This document shows positions 51,565 through 59,567 of a stretch of DNA of 64,000 nt, in pieces. Source of the stretch: Clostridiales bacterium (GTDB taxonomy: Bacteria > Bacillota > Clostridia > Saccharofermentanales > Saccharofermentanaceae); contig JAGCSR010000035.1 of assembly GCA_017964005.1 (NCBI GenBank), positions 23,283 to 87,282 of the forward strand. Reading direction: 5' to 3'. The notes under the pieces were generated by a model. That model had not been told where the DNA came from and did not search any database. It was given only the letters and a program-made list of their open reading frames with translations. The first letter of the stretch is position 1; each line of letters opens with the position of its first letter. A program made the position numbers and the translations under genes.

Positions 51565-52128
51565 ATGGATAAAGATATTTCTGAGATCATCGGTTGGAAG
51601 TGCCCCTGCGGACAGACAGGCAACATGGGCAAATTCTGTGTCTCCTGCGGCAAGGTTCAGCCCCTCGTAGGTGCCCAGAGAGCCGTTCCCGAGCAGATCG
51701 CCGCAACCGTTGAGGATAAGTCCCGGGTAAATGCCAAGGCCCAGGAGGCCCCGGCAGCCGATAAAGCTGCGGAGGATGCCAAGACTTATACCGCTCCCGT
51801 TTCGGCAGTAAGCGAATATTACGATTATTCCAATGAAGGCGCAAACAGCAAGGATACCGGAGCCGGCGCGGAAGAAGTTCAGTATGTTGCTTCTGAACCT
51901 TCAGAAGGCAGCAAGGGCCTGTCCATTGCCGGAATGGTTACGGGGATCGTGTCCTGCGCTTTGTTCTTTGTCCCGGTACTTGGCGTTGCTTCCGGGATAA
52001 CCGGCATGATAATGACCATCAAGGCTAAGGATAAAGGTATCAGGAATGCTTTTACCAGCACCGGTACCGTATGTTCCGCCATCGGCTGTGCCGTAGGTTA
52101 TCTTGTGCTCTTCAGGATATTCTTCTGA
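51565..52128 (+). CDS. Zinc-ribbon, two-helix membrane protein (DUF4190-like), copy 2
   Basis: 187 residues. Zinc ribbon WKCPCGQTGNMGKFCVSCG, an Ala/Glu/Lys-rich linker (about 30-115), then hydrophobic segments (about 118-145 and 160-187). Starts 30 bp after copy 1, with GGGAGA before the ATG, and is probably co-transcribed with it. Function unknown. Confidence 0.72.
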   Translation: MDKDISEIIGWKCPCGQTGNMGKFCVSCGKVQPLVGAQRAVPEQIAATVEDKSRVNAKAQEAPAADKAAEDAKTYTAPVSAVSEYYDYSNEGANSKDTGAGAEEVQYVASEPSEGSKGLSIAGMVTGIVSCALFFVPVLGVASGITGMIMTIKAKDKGIRNAFTSTGTVCSAIGCAVGYLVLFRIFF

Positions 52129-52154
52129 GGTCAGATAAACATCTATTTCCTAAC

Positions 52155-52183
52155 TTGACATAATTTTCGACCGATACTATAAT
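52155..52183 (+). promoter_or_regulatory. Consensus promoter of rpmH
   Basis: TTGACA (52155-52160), 17 bp, TATAAT (52178-52183): a perfect sigma-A consensus promoter. It drives rpmH-rnpA and probably the genes behind. Confidence 0.9.
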
Positions 52184-52249
52184 AGACAAGCCTATTTTGT
52201 TTATTATTATGAGTCGGTATATCTTTTATGCCGCCAAGGAGGAATATAT

Positions 52250-52384
52250 ATGAAAATGACATATCAGCCCAAGAAGAGACAGAGGGCAAAAGTTCACGGC
52301 TTCCGCGCAAGGATGTCCACATCCAACGGTCGTAAGGTCCTTGCCAGAAGAAGGCTCAAGGGAAGAAAGCAGCTCGCTGCATAA
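52250..52384 (+). CDS. rpmH: 50S ribosomal protein L34
   Basis: 44 residues, read directly because it is short: [20 protein letters not shown] starts it, followed by [27 protein letters not shown] lies 8 bases before ATG. Standard first gene of the rpmH-rnpA-yidD-yidC cluster. Confidence 0.98.
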   Translation: MKMTYQPKKRQRAKVHGFRARMSTSNGRKVLARRRLKGRKQLAA

Positions 52385-52387
52385 GTC

Positions 52388-52780
52388 TTGAAGTCGCAAA
52401 CGCTTAGATTCAATTACGAATTTTCGCGTGTATACAAGCGTGGAACATTTTTTGCGGGAAGGTTCATAACGATACATGCCTTCCGGAGATACCCGGGTCT
52501 TAAGCATAACACCACATTGATCAAACCGGATATCGTAAGGGTAGGGTTCTGCGCAAACAAGAAACAATTAGGTGCCGTAGGGAGAAACAGGGCTCGGAGA
52601 TTGATGAGAGAGTCCTACCGGAAGATAGAATACTTGATACCCGAAGGCTATGACTTGGTTTTTACACTGAAGAACAACTGCGAAGTCCCGACTTACCGTG
52701 ATGTTGAGAAAGATACATTAAGAGGGTTAAGACTCCTGGGACTTTTGGCTGACAAGACGGATTCCGGTGAAGACAGATGA
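52388..52780 (+). CDS. rnpA: Ribonuclease P protein component
   Basis: 130 residues from a TTG start 3 bp after rpmH. Basic protein with FNYEFSRVYKRGTFFAGRF and the RNR-type motif VGRNRARRLMRESYRK. Binds the RNase P RNA (whose gene is not in this window) to process tRNA 5' ends. It overlaps yidD by 4 bp. Confidence 0.95.
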   Translation: MKSQTLRFNYEFSRVYKRGTFFAGRFITIHAFRRYPGLKHNTTLIKPDIVRVGFCANKKQLGAVGRNRARRLMRESYRKIEYLIPEGYDLVFTLKNNCEVPTYRDVEKDTLRGLRLLGLLADKTDSGEDR

Positions 52781-53004
52781 TCAGACAGGCTCAGATTGCC
52801 GTAATCAGACAATATCAGAAATACATCTCACCGTCCCTGGGAACCTGCTGTAAGTATTATCCTACATGTTCCCAATACATGATCGACGCCGTAGAAGAGT
52901 ATGGAGTCGTTATCGGAACCGCCATGGGGATGGGAAGGATAGCCAGATGCAATCCTTTCTCATCAGGGGGATATGATCCCGTAAACAAAAAAAGAAATGG
53001 ATAA
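52777..53004 (+). CDS. yidD: Membrane protein insertion efficiency factor YidD
   Basis: 75 residues with the YidD signature YQKYISPSLGTCCKYYPTCSQYMIDAV and the C-terminal RCNPFSSGGYDPV, here in normal length. Peripheral membrane protein assisting YidC. Start overlaps the rnpA stop. Confidence 0.95.
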   Translation: MIRQAQIAVIRQYQKYISPSLGTCCKYYPTCSQYMIDAVEEYGVVIGTAMGMGRIARCNPFSSGGYDPVNKKRNG

Positions 53005-53013
53005 GGGCTGATT

Positions 53014-54066
53014 ATGGACGTTATTTTCGGACCGTTATATACCTTTTTCGGTTGGCTTACAAAGATATTTTATGACTTCTTCGGCAATTACGGTGTCGCT
53101 ATCATCGTACTTACCGTAGTTATCAGAGGTTTATTGATACCTCTCAATATCAGATCCCAGAAATCAATGATCAAGATGCAGGCGATGCAGGGCAAGACCA
53201 TGGAACTGCAGCGCAAGTACGGCGATGATAAGGAGAAATATCAGGAGGAGCTCATGAAGCTCCAGAAGGAGAACGGCGCCGGAGGACTGTCCGGATGTCT
53301 GCTCCCCATTATCCAGTTGTTCCTCATCATCCCTATCTACAGGATCGTGTCCGGACCTTTGATCTATCTGTCGGGCGTTGCCGTCGATAACGTAAAGTCC
53401 ATGATCGAACTGGGTCAGACTATGGGTATCATCGGCAACGGTGTATCCGACAAGATCCATATCGGACTCTTAAGCGCTCTCAATACCAACGCGGAATTCC
53501 TTAACACCTGTATCGAGAAGGGATATATCGCTTTGGGTCAGATGATAGACCTCCACTTCCTCGGAATGGATCTCACCATGACACCTGCGTTCAATCCCGT
53601 AACGATCTTCTCCAATCCCTCTGTATATGTCCCGCTGTTTATGATCCCTATCGTAGTGCTGGCTCTCAATATCCTGTCCATGCAGATGACGAAGTTCTTA
53701 AAGCCCGGATATAAGGAAGAGAAGGAAGCCCGCGAGCGCGCAAAGAAGAATGCCGCCATGAACGGCCAGGTCGCTCAGGATTCCACCGAGATGACAATGA
53801 AGATAATGAACTGGACGATGCCTGCGATCATGCTCGTAACCACATTTACGATGCCTGCCGCAATGGGTCTTTACTGGATCATCAGTTCACTTATGGGTAT
53901 CCTTACTCAGGTCCTCGTATATTTCATGTTCACCAAGCCTTACCAGATCAAGAAGGCTGAGGTCGAACTTAAGAAAGAGAATGCTTTCAAGCATAAGAAG
54001 ACCGAAGAGGAAGCAGATCCCGAAGAAGGCAAGAAGAAAAACAACGGCAAAAAGGGCCGCAAATAA
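53014..54066 (+). CDS. yidC: Membrane protein insertase YidC (Oxa1 type)
   Basis: 350 residues, without the long periplasmic domain of Gram-negative YidC and without an evident lipobox. The hydrophilic-groove arginine is in VLTVVIRGLLIPLNI; a coiled basic loop (QAMQGKTMELQRKYGDDKEK) and five membrane segments follow. It ends in a Lys/Glu-rich tail (KKKNNGKKGRK) that can contact ribosomes. Inserts small membrane proteins alone or with SecYEG. Confidence 0.95.
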   Translation: MDVIFGPLYTFFGWLTKIFYDFFGNYGVAIIVLTVVIRGLLIPLNIRSQKSMIKMQAMQGKTMELQRKYGDDKEKYQEELMKLQKENGAGGLSGCLLPIIQLFLIIPIYRIVSGPLIYLSGVAVDNVKSMIELGQTMGIIGNGVSDKIHIGLLSALNTNAEFLNTCIEKGYIALGQMIDLHFLGMDLTMTPAFNPVTIFSNPSVYVPLFMIPIVVLALNILSMQMTKFLKPGYKEEKEARERAKKNAAMNGQVAQDSTEMTMKIMNWTMPAIMLVTTFTMPAAMGLYWIISSLMGILTQVLVYFMFTKPYQIKKAEVELKKENAFKHKKTEEEADPEEGKKKNNGKKGRK

Positions 54067-54089
54067 TCCCTTACGGAGGTTAGATATAA

Positions 54090-54788
54090 ATGGATAATTC
54101 TGTGATCAAGACAGGTAAGACAGTAGAAGAAGCAACCAACGCTGCTTTGGAAGAACTCGGTGTATCTTCCGACATGGCTGATGTTGAGGTTATAAGCGAA
54201 GGTTCCGACGGATTCCTGGGAGTCGGCAAGAAGGAAGCCGAGGTTAAGGTTACCGTTAAGGATGGCGCAGCCGACGATGCCGAGGAAGATGATACATATT
54301 ACGGTGATGACGAGAACTACGAGGGCGATGCCGTAACGGAGGCAGAAGACGCAGCCGTTAACTTCGTCGCTGAAGTCCTCTCCGGTATCGGCATCCACGG
54401 CAATCTCGATTCCTACCGTGAGGATGATGCCATCTACATCTCCGTTACGGGCAGCGAGTGCGGTTCCGTTATCGGACGTCACGGCGAGACCCTTGATGCC
54501 ATCTCTTACATGACTAACCTTATCGCCAACAAGCACAGCGAGCAGCGCGTTCACGTACATCTCGATGTCGGGGGATACAGAAAGCACAGAGAGAGGATCG
54601 TTATCAACCTCGCAGATAAGGCTGTCTCCAAGTGCCTGAGAACCGGAAGGGATGTTGTTATGGAACCCATGTCTCCCGCAGACAGAAGGATCGTTCACTT
54701 CCACCTTGCCGAGGTTCAGGGCATTACGACTCATTCCGAAGGCGTTGAGCCCAGAAGATGCGTCGTTGTAAGTCTGGATAACAAGTAA
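54090..54788 (+). CDS. khpB: KhpB/Jag RNA-binding protein (KH-R3H)
   Basis: 232 residues. Jag_N domain (VIKTGKTVEEATNAALEELG..GFLGVGKKEAEV), an acidic stretch (about 68-92), a KH domain (SVIGRHGETLDAISYMTNLI, a good GxxG) and a C-terminal R3H domain (PMSPADRRIVHFHLAE..EPRRCVVV). Also called Jag/EloR; with KhpA it controls cell length through RNA binding in pneumococci. Classic neighbour of yidC. Confidence 0.95.
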   Translation: MDNSVIKTGKTVEEATNAALEELGVSSDMADVEVISEGSDGFLGVGKKEAEVKVTVKDGAADDAEEDDTYYGDDENYEGDAVTEAEDAAVNFVAEVLSGIGIHGNLDSYREDDAIYISVTGSECGSVIGRHGETLDAISYMTNLIANKHSEQRVHVHLDVGGYRKHRERIVINLADKAVSKCLRTGRDVVMEPMSPADRRIVHFHLAEVQGITTHSEGVEPRRCVVVSLDNK

Positions 54789-54798
54789 TAGACCGAAG

Positions 54799-56190
54799 AT
54801 GTTTGCTGCATGCTCCACACCTGCCGGGATATCCGGAATTGCGGTCATCCGCATATCAGGTAACGGGTGCATCGAGGCCATAGATGACCTTGTCAGGCCC
54901 GTAAGGGGAGCGCACGGCGCAAGATCCCTAAGAGAACTTGCAGGATATGAATCCTTATACGGGATCATAACGGATCCTCAGAGCGGGGAAGACATAGACG
55001 ATGTGGTGATAACCTGTTTTCGGGCACCTCATTCATACACCGGTGAAGATATGGCGGAGATCTCCTGTCACGGCTCGGTTGCCGTAAAGCAGGAGCTGCT
55101 CCGCCTTTTGATCTCCATAGGGATAGAACCTGCAGGTCCCGGACAGTTCTCGCGAACTGCCTTCATTAACGGCAAGATGTCTCTGGACCGGGCGGAAGCC
55201 GTCATGGATGTTATCAATTCGGATTCGAAGAAAGCATTGGATGCAGGACGCTCCATCATGAGCGGTGCTCTTGCCGCAAGGATCGGGTCAATAGAATCCG
55301 ACCTCTACGAAGCCATGGCTCTGATAGAGATGATGGTGGAGTTCCCCGAGCACGACGATACGGAAGATAATGCCGGGCACCTTAAGGAACTCATGGCCCG
55401 TGCCCGCCGGGAACTTAAGATCCTGTCCGATTCATACGATAAGGGAAGGCTTTTGTCGGAGAGAGTTAAGATCGCTTTGGTCGGAGTTCCCAACAGCGGC
55501 AAGTCCACTTTGGCAAATGCCCTGTCCGGCGCTGATAAGTCCATAGTTACCGATGTCCCCGGAACCACCAGGGATGCGATAGAATCCCATCTGTCCGTAA
55601 GAGGGATCCCCGTGACCCTCATAGATACGGCAGGAATTACTTCGACTGATGATATCGTGGAGAAGATCGGTGTCGAAAGATCCCGCGAAGTATTCTCCAC
55701 TTCCGATATGGCATTTATAATCATCCCGCCCGATATGACATGTGAAGAGACGAAGACCAGACTTGATATTCCCGATACCGGCGTTCATAAGGTATTAGTC
55801 TTCTCGAAAAGCGACATCGGGGATAATCCGGAAGAAGGCAAGATCTTGGAGTACGCAAAGACTGTCGGCATAGAAGAATCCATCCATGTATCGGGGAAGA
55901 CCTTCTCCAATATAGAAGAGATGGAAGATTCCATAGAGTCTTTCTATGAGGCGAAGGGCGCAGGGTCTGCCGAAGGGATACTTATAACCAACGGAAGACA
56001 TATGGCTCTGATCGGAAGGGCTTTGCAGTATGTGGATATGGCAATCGATGCCGAAGAATCCGGAATGGGAGAAGAGACGGCGTCGGCAGCATTAAGGGCC
56101 GCGCTGGACGAGACGGGCCAGATAACCGGCAAGACCGTTTCTTCGGATCTTGCGGATACGATATTCGGAAGGTTCTGCATAGGAAAGTGA
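54799..56190 (+). CDS. mnmE: tRNA modification GTPase MnmE
   Basis: 463 residues. N-terminal tetrahydrofolate-binding domain (FAACSTPAGISGIAVIRISG), a GTPase domain with GVPNSGKSTL, DVPGTTRDAIE and LIDTAG, and the C-terminal catalytic CIGK. Together with MnmG it makes cmnm5U34 in certain tRNAs. 10 bp after khpB and 1 bp before mnmG. Confidence 0.97.
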   Translation: MFAACSTPAGISGIAVIRISGNGCIEAIDDLVRPVRGAHGARSLRELAGYESLYGIITDPQSGEDIDDVVITCFRAPHSYTGEDMAEISCHGSVAVKQELLRLLISIGIEPAGPGQFSRTAFINGKMSLDRAEAVMDVINSDSKKALDAGRSIMSGALAARIGSIESDLYEAMALIEMMVEFPEHDDTEDNAGHLKELMARARRELKILSDSYDKGRLLSERVKIALVGVPNSGKSTLANALSGADKSIVTDVPGTTRDAIESHLSVRGIPVTLIDTAGITSTDDIVEKIGVERSREVFSTSDMAFIIIPPDMTCEETKTRLDIPDTGVHKVLVFSKSDIGDNPEEGKILEYAKTVGIEESIHVSGKTFSNIEEMEDSIESFYEAKGAGSAEGILITNGRHMALIGRALQYVDMAIDAEESGMGEETASAALRAALDETGQITGKTVSSDLADTIFGRFCIGK

Positions 56191-56191
56191 C

Positions 56192-58123
56192 ATGGATATC
56201 AAAGAAGCGCTGAGAAGAGACCATATATACGAAGCGGGGGCATTTGATGTCGCCGTTATCGGCGCGGGACACGCTGGCTGTGAGGCAGCTCACGCGGCGG
56301 CAGTCCTGGGTCTTTCGACCATCCTTTTCACCCTTCATCTCGATGCCGTCGCAAACCTTCCCTGCAATCCTTCTGTGGGAGGAACCGCCAAAGGGCAGCT
56401 GGTAAGAGAGATCGACGCTCTCGGCGGCATTATGGGCAAGGTTGCCGACAGATGCGCGATACAGATGAGGATGCTCAACAGGAGCAAGGGACCTGCGGTA
56501 TTCTCCCCCAGAGCCCAGATGGACAGATCCGATTATTCCGTCGTGATGAAAGGCCTTCTCGAAGAGACCCCGAACCTTGTCTTAAGACAGGCACATATCA
56601 CGGATATCCTTACGGAGAACGGGGCGGTCGCCGGCGTCATGACGGAAGCCGGCGGAATATACAGGGCCAAGGCGATAGTCCTTTGCTCCGGAACATATAT
56701 GGAAGCTAGGACCATCCGAGGAGAAGTGATAGTAAGTTCCGGCCCGGACGGACTTCCAAGGTCCGAAGGGCTGTCTTCCAGCCTTGCTGAAGAAGGTATC
56801 CCGCTTCTTCGGTTCAAGACGGGAACACCGGTAAGGGTCAATGCGGGAAGCGTTGACTTTGACAAGATGGATATACAGAACGGCGAAGACGACATACCGC
56901 CTTTCTCCTTCGAAGGAGAGATGGACGGAGCCCGCGTAATGCCGGTATCAGAGCAGATCCCCTGCCACAGTGTATGGACCACCGAAGAGACCAGAAGGGT
57001 AATTACCGAGAATATGTCCCGCTCCCCCTTATACAGCGGCGTGATCACGGGAACCGGTCCCAGATACTGCCCTTCCATAGAAGACAAGTTCATGAGGTTT
57101 GCGGATAAGTCGAGACACCTTATCTTCGTTGAACCCATGGGACGCAATACCCGCGAACTCTATCTTCAGGGGTTCTCCACGAGCCTTCCCGAAGAAGTAC
57201 AGGAGAAGATGGTAAAGTCTCTGCCCGGCATGGATCATGCGGTCATTCAAAGGAGCGCGTATGCCATCGAGTACGATCTTATCGACCCTTTGAGCCTTAA
57301 GGTGTCACTGGAGTCAAAGATAGTACCGGGGCTGTTCTCCGCAGGCCAGGTCAACGGGTCTTCCGGATATGAGGAGGCCGCAGGCCAGGGCATAATCGCA
57401 GGAATCAATGCCGCGATGAAAGTATTGGGTAAAGACCCCGTGATAATAGATCGGGCTGACGGATATATAGGAGTTCTGATCGATGACCTTGTTACCAAGG
57501 GAACGAATGAGCCCTACAGGATGATGACTTCCCGCGCTGAATACAGGCTCTTCTTAAGACAGGACAACGCAGACAGGAGACTTACGCCTGCAGGACATGC
57601 CATAGGGCTTATCAGCAATGACAGATATAAGCTTTTCGAAGAAAAGATAAGACTTATCGGGGAGGAGACGGCAAGACTTAACTCCACATATGTCGCACCT
57701 TCCGAAGAATTGGAGCGTTACCTTGAGTCGGTGGGGCAGACTCCCCCGAAGTCCGGCGTGAGCCTGGCAGAGCTCATAAAGCGCCCGGGTGTTACATACG
57801 AAGGCTTGTCCGTGGTCGATAACGACAGGCCCGATCTTCCGGACTATGTTACGAAGAGCGTTGAAGTGGACCTTAAGTACGAAGGGTATCTTGCACTTGA
57901 GATGAGCAAGATCGCAAAGTTTCGGCAACTGGAATCCAAAGCGATCCCCGACGATATCGATTACGAAGACGTCAGGGGCTTACGGATCGAAGCAAGGCAG
58001 AAACTGTCATCCATGCGCCCCGAGAATATCGGACGGGCATCCAGGATATCCGGTGTGTCCCCTGCGGACTGCGAAGTCCTGCTCGTTTATCTTGAGGCCC
58101 GAAGGAGAAAGAGCGATGAATGA
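56192..58123 (+). CDS. mnmG: tRNA uridine-5-carboxymethylaminomethyl enzyme MnmG (GidA)
   Basis: 643 residues. FAD-binding VIGAGHAGCEAAHAAA, the motif NPSVGGTAKGQLVREIDALGG (shortened here to its key end KGQLVREIDALGG), CSGTYMEA and FSAGQVNGSSGYEEAAGQG are all in place. Forms the heterotetramer with MnmE. rsmG overlaps its end by 8 bp. Confidence 0.97.
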   Translation: MDIKEALRRDHIYEAGAFDVAVIGAGHAGCEAAHAAAVLGLSTILFTLHLDAVANLPCNPSVGGTAKGQLVREIDALGGIMGKVADRCAIQMRMLNRSKGPAVFSPRAQMDRSDYSVVMKGLLEETPNLVLRQAHITDILTENGAVAGVMTEAGGIYRAKAIVLCSGTYMEARTIRGEVIVSSGPDGLPRSEGLSSSLAEEGIPLLRFKTGTPVRVNAGSVDFDKMDIQNGEDDIPPFSFEGEMDGARVMPVSEQIPCHSVWTTEETRRVITENMSRSPLYSGVITGTGPRYCPSIEDKFMRFADKSRHLIFVEPMGRNTRELYLQGFSTSLPEEVQEKMVKSLPGMDHAVIQRSAYAIEYDLIDPLSLKVSLESKIVPGLFSAGQVNGSSGYEEAAGQGIIAGINAAMKVLGKDPVIIDRADGYIGVLIDDLVTKGTNEPYRMMTSRAEYRLFLRQDNADRRLTPAGHAIGLISNDRYKLFEEKIRLIGEETARLNSTYVAPSEELERYLESVGQTPPKSGVSLAELIKRPGVTYEGLSVVDNDRPDLPDYVTKSVEVDLKYEGYLALEMSKIAKFRQLESKAIPDDIDYEDVRGLRIEARQKLSSMRPENIGRASRISGVSPADCEVLLVYLEARRRKSDE

Positions 58124-58853
58124 AGAATTCAATGAAGTAATGAATGAAGCTTCCGGCACGATAGAAGTGCCTCTTACTGCGGAAGATATAAATGCCTTCA
58201 GGATCTATGCGGACATGCTGGTGGAGAAGAACAAGGTAATGAACCTTACCGCCATAACGGACGATAAGGGGATAGCGATGCTGCACTTTATCGATTCCCT
58301 TACATTGGTGCCGTACATAAGAGCGGAGCAGCAAAGGTCGGGAAAGGCGGATATCAGGATAACCGATGTGGGTACCGGCGCGGGATTCCCGGGGATCCCC
58401 CTCAAGATCTTAAATCCCGACATCGATCTGACCCTCATGGATTCTCTGGCCAAAAGGCTTAAGTTCTTAGACGAAGTCTGCGGTGCCCTTGACCTTACAA
58501 GGACAGCCACCGTTCACGGCAGGGCGGAAGATCTGGGCCGCAATTCCAGGTACCGCGAGAAGTTCGACGTTGCAACAGCCCGTGCGGTCGCATCTCTCCC
58601 TGTACTCTGCGAATACTGTCTGCCCCTGGTAGCCCCCGGCGGAGCCTTCATCGCAATGAAGGGTCACTCCGAAGAGGAGATAAAGGCTTCGGCACATGCC
58701 GTAATCGAGCTTGGAGGCACCATCGAGAAGGTCGATCAGTTCGATCTTGCAGGTACGGATAACAGAAGATCCGTGATCGTGATCCGCAAGGTAAGGCCGA
58801 CCCCCGCCAAGTATCCCCGCAAAGCGGGAGTTCCGTCGAAAAGCCCTTTATAA
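58116..58853 (+). CDS. rsmG: 16S rRNA (guanine-527-N7)-methyltransferase RsmG
   Basis: Start at ATG 58116, preceded by AAGGAG inside mnmG; 245 residues. SAM motif DVGTGAGFPGIPLKI, followed by TLMDSLAKRLKFLDEV and the catalytic region ATARAVASLPVLCEYCLPL. N7-methylates G527 (m7G) of 16S rRNA; loss gives low-level streptomycin resistance in many bacteria. Last gene of the operon. Confidence 0.97.
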   Translation: MNEEFNEVMNEASGTIEVPLTAEDINAFRIYADMLVEKNKVMNLTAITDDKGIAMLHFIDSLTLVPYIRAEQQRSGKADIRITDVGTGAGFPGIPLKILNPDIDLTLMDSLAKRLKFLDEVCGALDLTRTATVHGRAEDLGRNSRYREKFDVATARAVASLPVLCEYCLPLVAPGGAFIAMKGHSEEEIKASAHAVIELGGTIEKVDQFDLAGTDNRRSVIVIRKVRPTPAKYPRKAGVPSKSPL

Positions 58854-58922
58854 TAATAAATATTTTATTTTCGCGAAAAAATGATACAATGAACCCATAA
58901 ATCACTTTAGGGAGGATTTTTT
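58854..58922 (+). promoter_or_regulatory. AT-rich promoter region of the third zinc-ribbon gene
   Basis: Contains TACAAT (58885-58890) as possible -10 with only a weak ATTTTA -35, a TTCGCGAA palindrome at 58870-58877, and the ribosome site AGGGAGG at 58909-58915. No terminator for the mnm-rsmG transcript is obvious. Confidence 0.35.
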
Positions 58923-59405
58923 ATGGAGAACAACAGCAATTGGATCTGCCCCACATGCGGAGCAGCTAACACAAGCGGCAAATTCTGCGTAAACTGCGGT
59001 TCGGCTATGCCCGAGGCAGCAGCACCCGTTCAGGCAGAGCCTGTACAGGCAGAACCCGTACAGCCCGTTCAGGAGGCTCAGCCCGTATATGCACAGCCCG
59101 TTTATTCCGAGCCTGTATATGCACAGCCCGCTGCACAGACAACAAGCTTTAAGACAGGTATGGGACTTGCTATCGCATCTTTGGCATGCGGCGTTATGTC
59201 CATCTGCCTCAGTTACTGCTACGGCTTCGGTATCCCCTTCGGTATCGCCGGCCTTATCTTGAGCGGCAAGGCAGTTGCTGCAGGACATCCTTCCAAGATG
59301 CCTCTGGCAGGTAAGATCACATCTATCGTCGGCATCGTTCTCGGCGCAGTATTGCTCTTCATCATACTCATGGGAGTAATCGCCGGAGTTGTTTCCGACA
59401 GATAA
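58923..59405 (+). CDS. Zinc-ribbon membrane protein with QAEPVQ repeats (DUF4190-like), copy 3
   Basis: 160 residues. Zinc ribbon CPTCGAANTSGKFCVNCGS at the N-terminus. A repetitive linker follows (about 38-78) built from QAEPVQ and VYAQPVYSEP units. Then come hydrophobic segments (about 82-112 and 125-155) of the DUF4190 type. Third member of the small family in the window, apart from the pair at 51-52 kb. Function unknown. Confidence 0.75.
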   Translation: MENNSNWICPTCGAANTSGKFCVNCGSAMPEAAAPVQAEPVQAEPVQPVQEAQPVYAQPVYSEPVYAQPAAQTTSFKTGMGLAIASLACGVMSICLSYCYGFGIPFGIAGLILSGKAVAAGHPSKMPLAGKITSIVGIVLGAVLLFIILMGVIAGVVSDR

Positions 59406-59427
59406 AGACTAACGGTCAGACTATTAT

Positions 59428-59464
59428 GAGCGGGTCGCCCAAAAAGGCGGCCTGCTCTTTTTTA
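59428..59464 (+). terminator. Terminator after the third zinc-ribbon gene
   Basis: GAGCGGGTCGCC and GGCGGCCTGCTC pair with two mismatches around CAAAAA; TTTTTTAT follows. Confidence 0.88.
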
Positions 59465-59476
59465 TATTTAATAAAA

Positions 59477-59511
59477 ATGCGCGTGCGCGTGCGTGTACTT
59501 AATGATATAAT
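59477..59511 (+). promoter_or_regulatory. gyrA promoter with alternating purine-pyrimidine tract
   Basis: TATAAT at 59506-59511. Instead of a consensus -35, bases 59477-59498 alternate strictly purine-pyrimidine (22 bases, rich in GCGCGT), a sequence type able to form Z-DNA under negative supercoiling. Confidence 0.55.
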
Positions 59512-59567
59512 TTAACCTGTATGAATTTTTGTTTATGACGCACCGCAAGGATGCGTCGGAGGTAATG

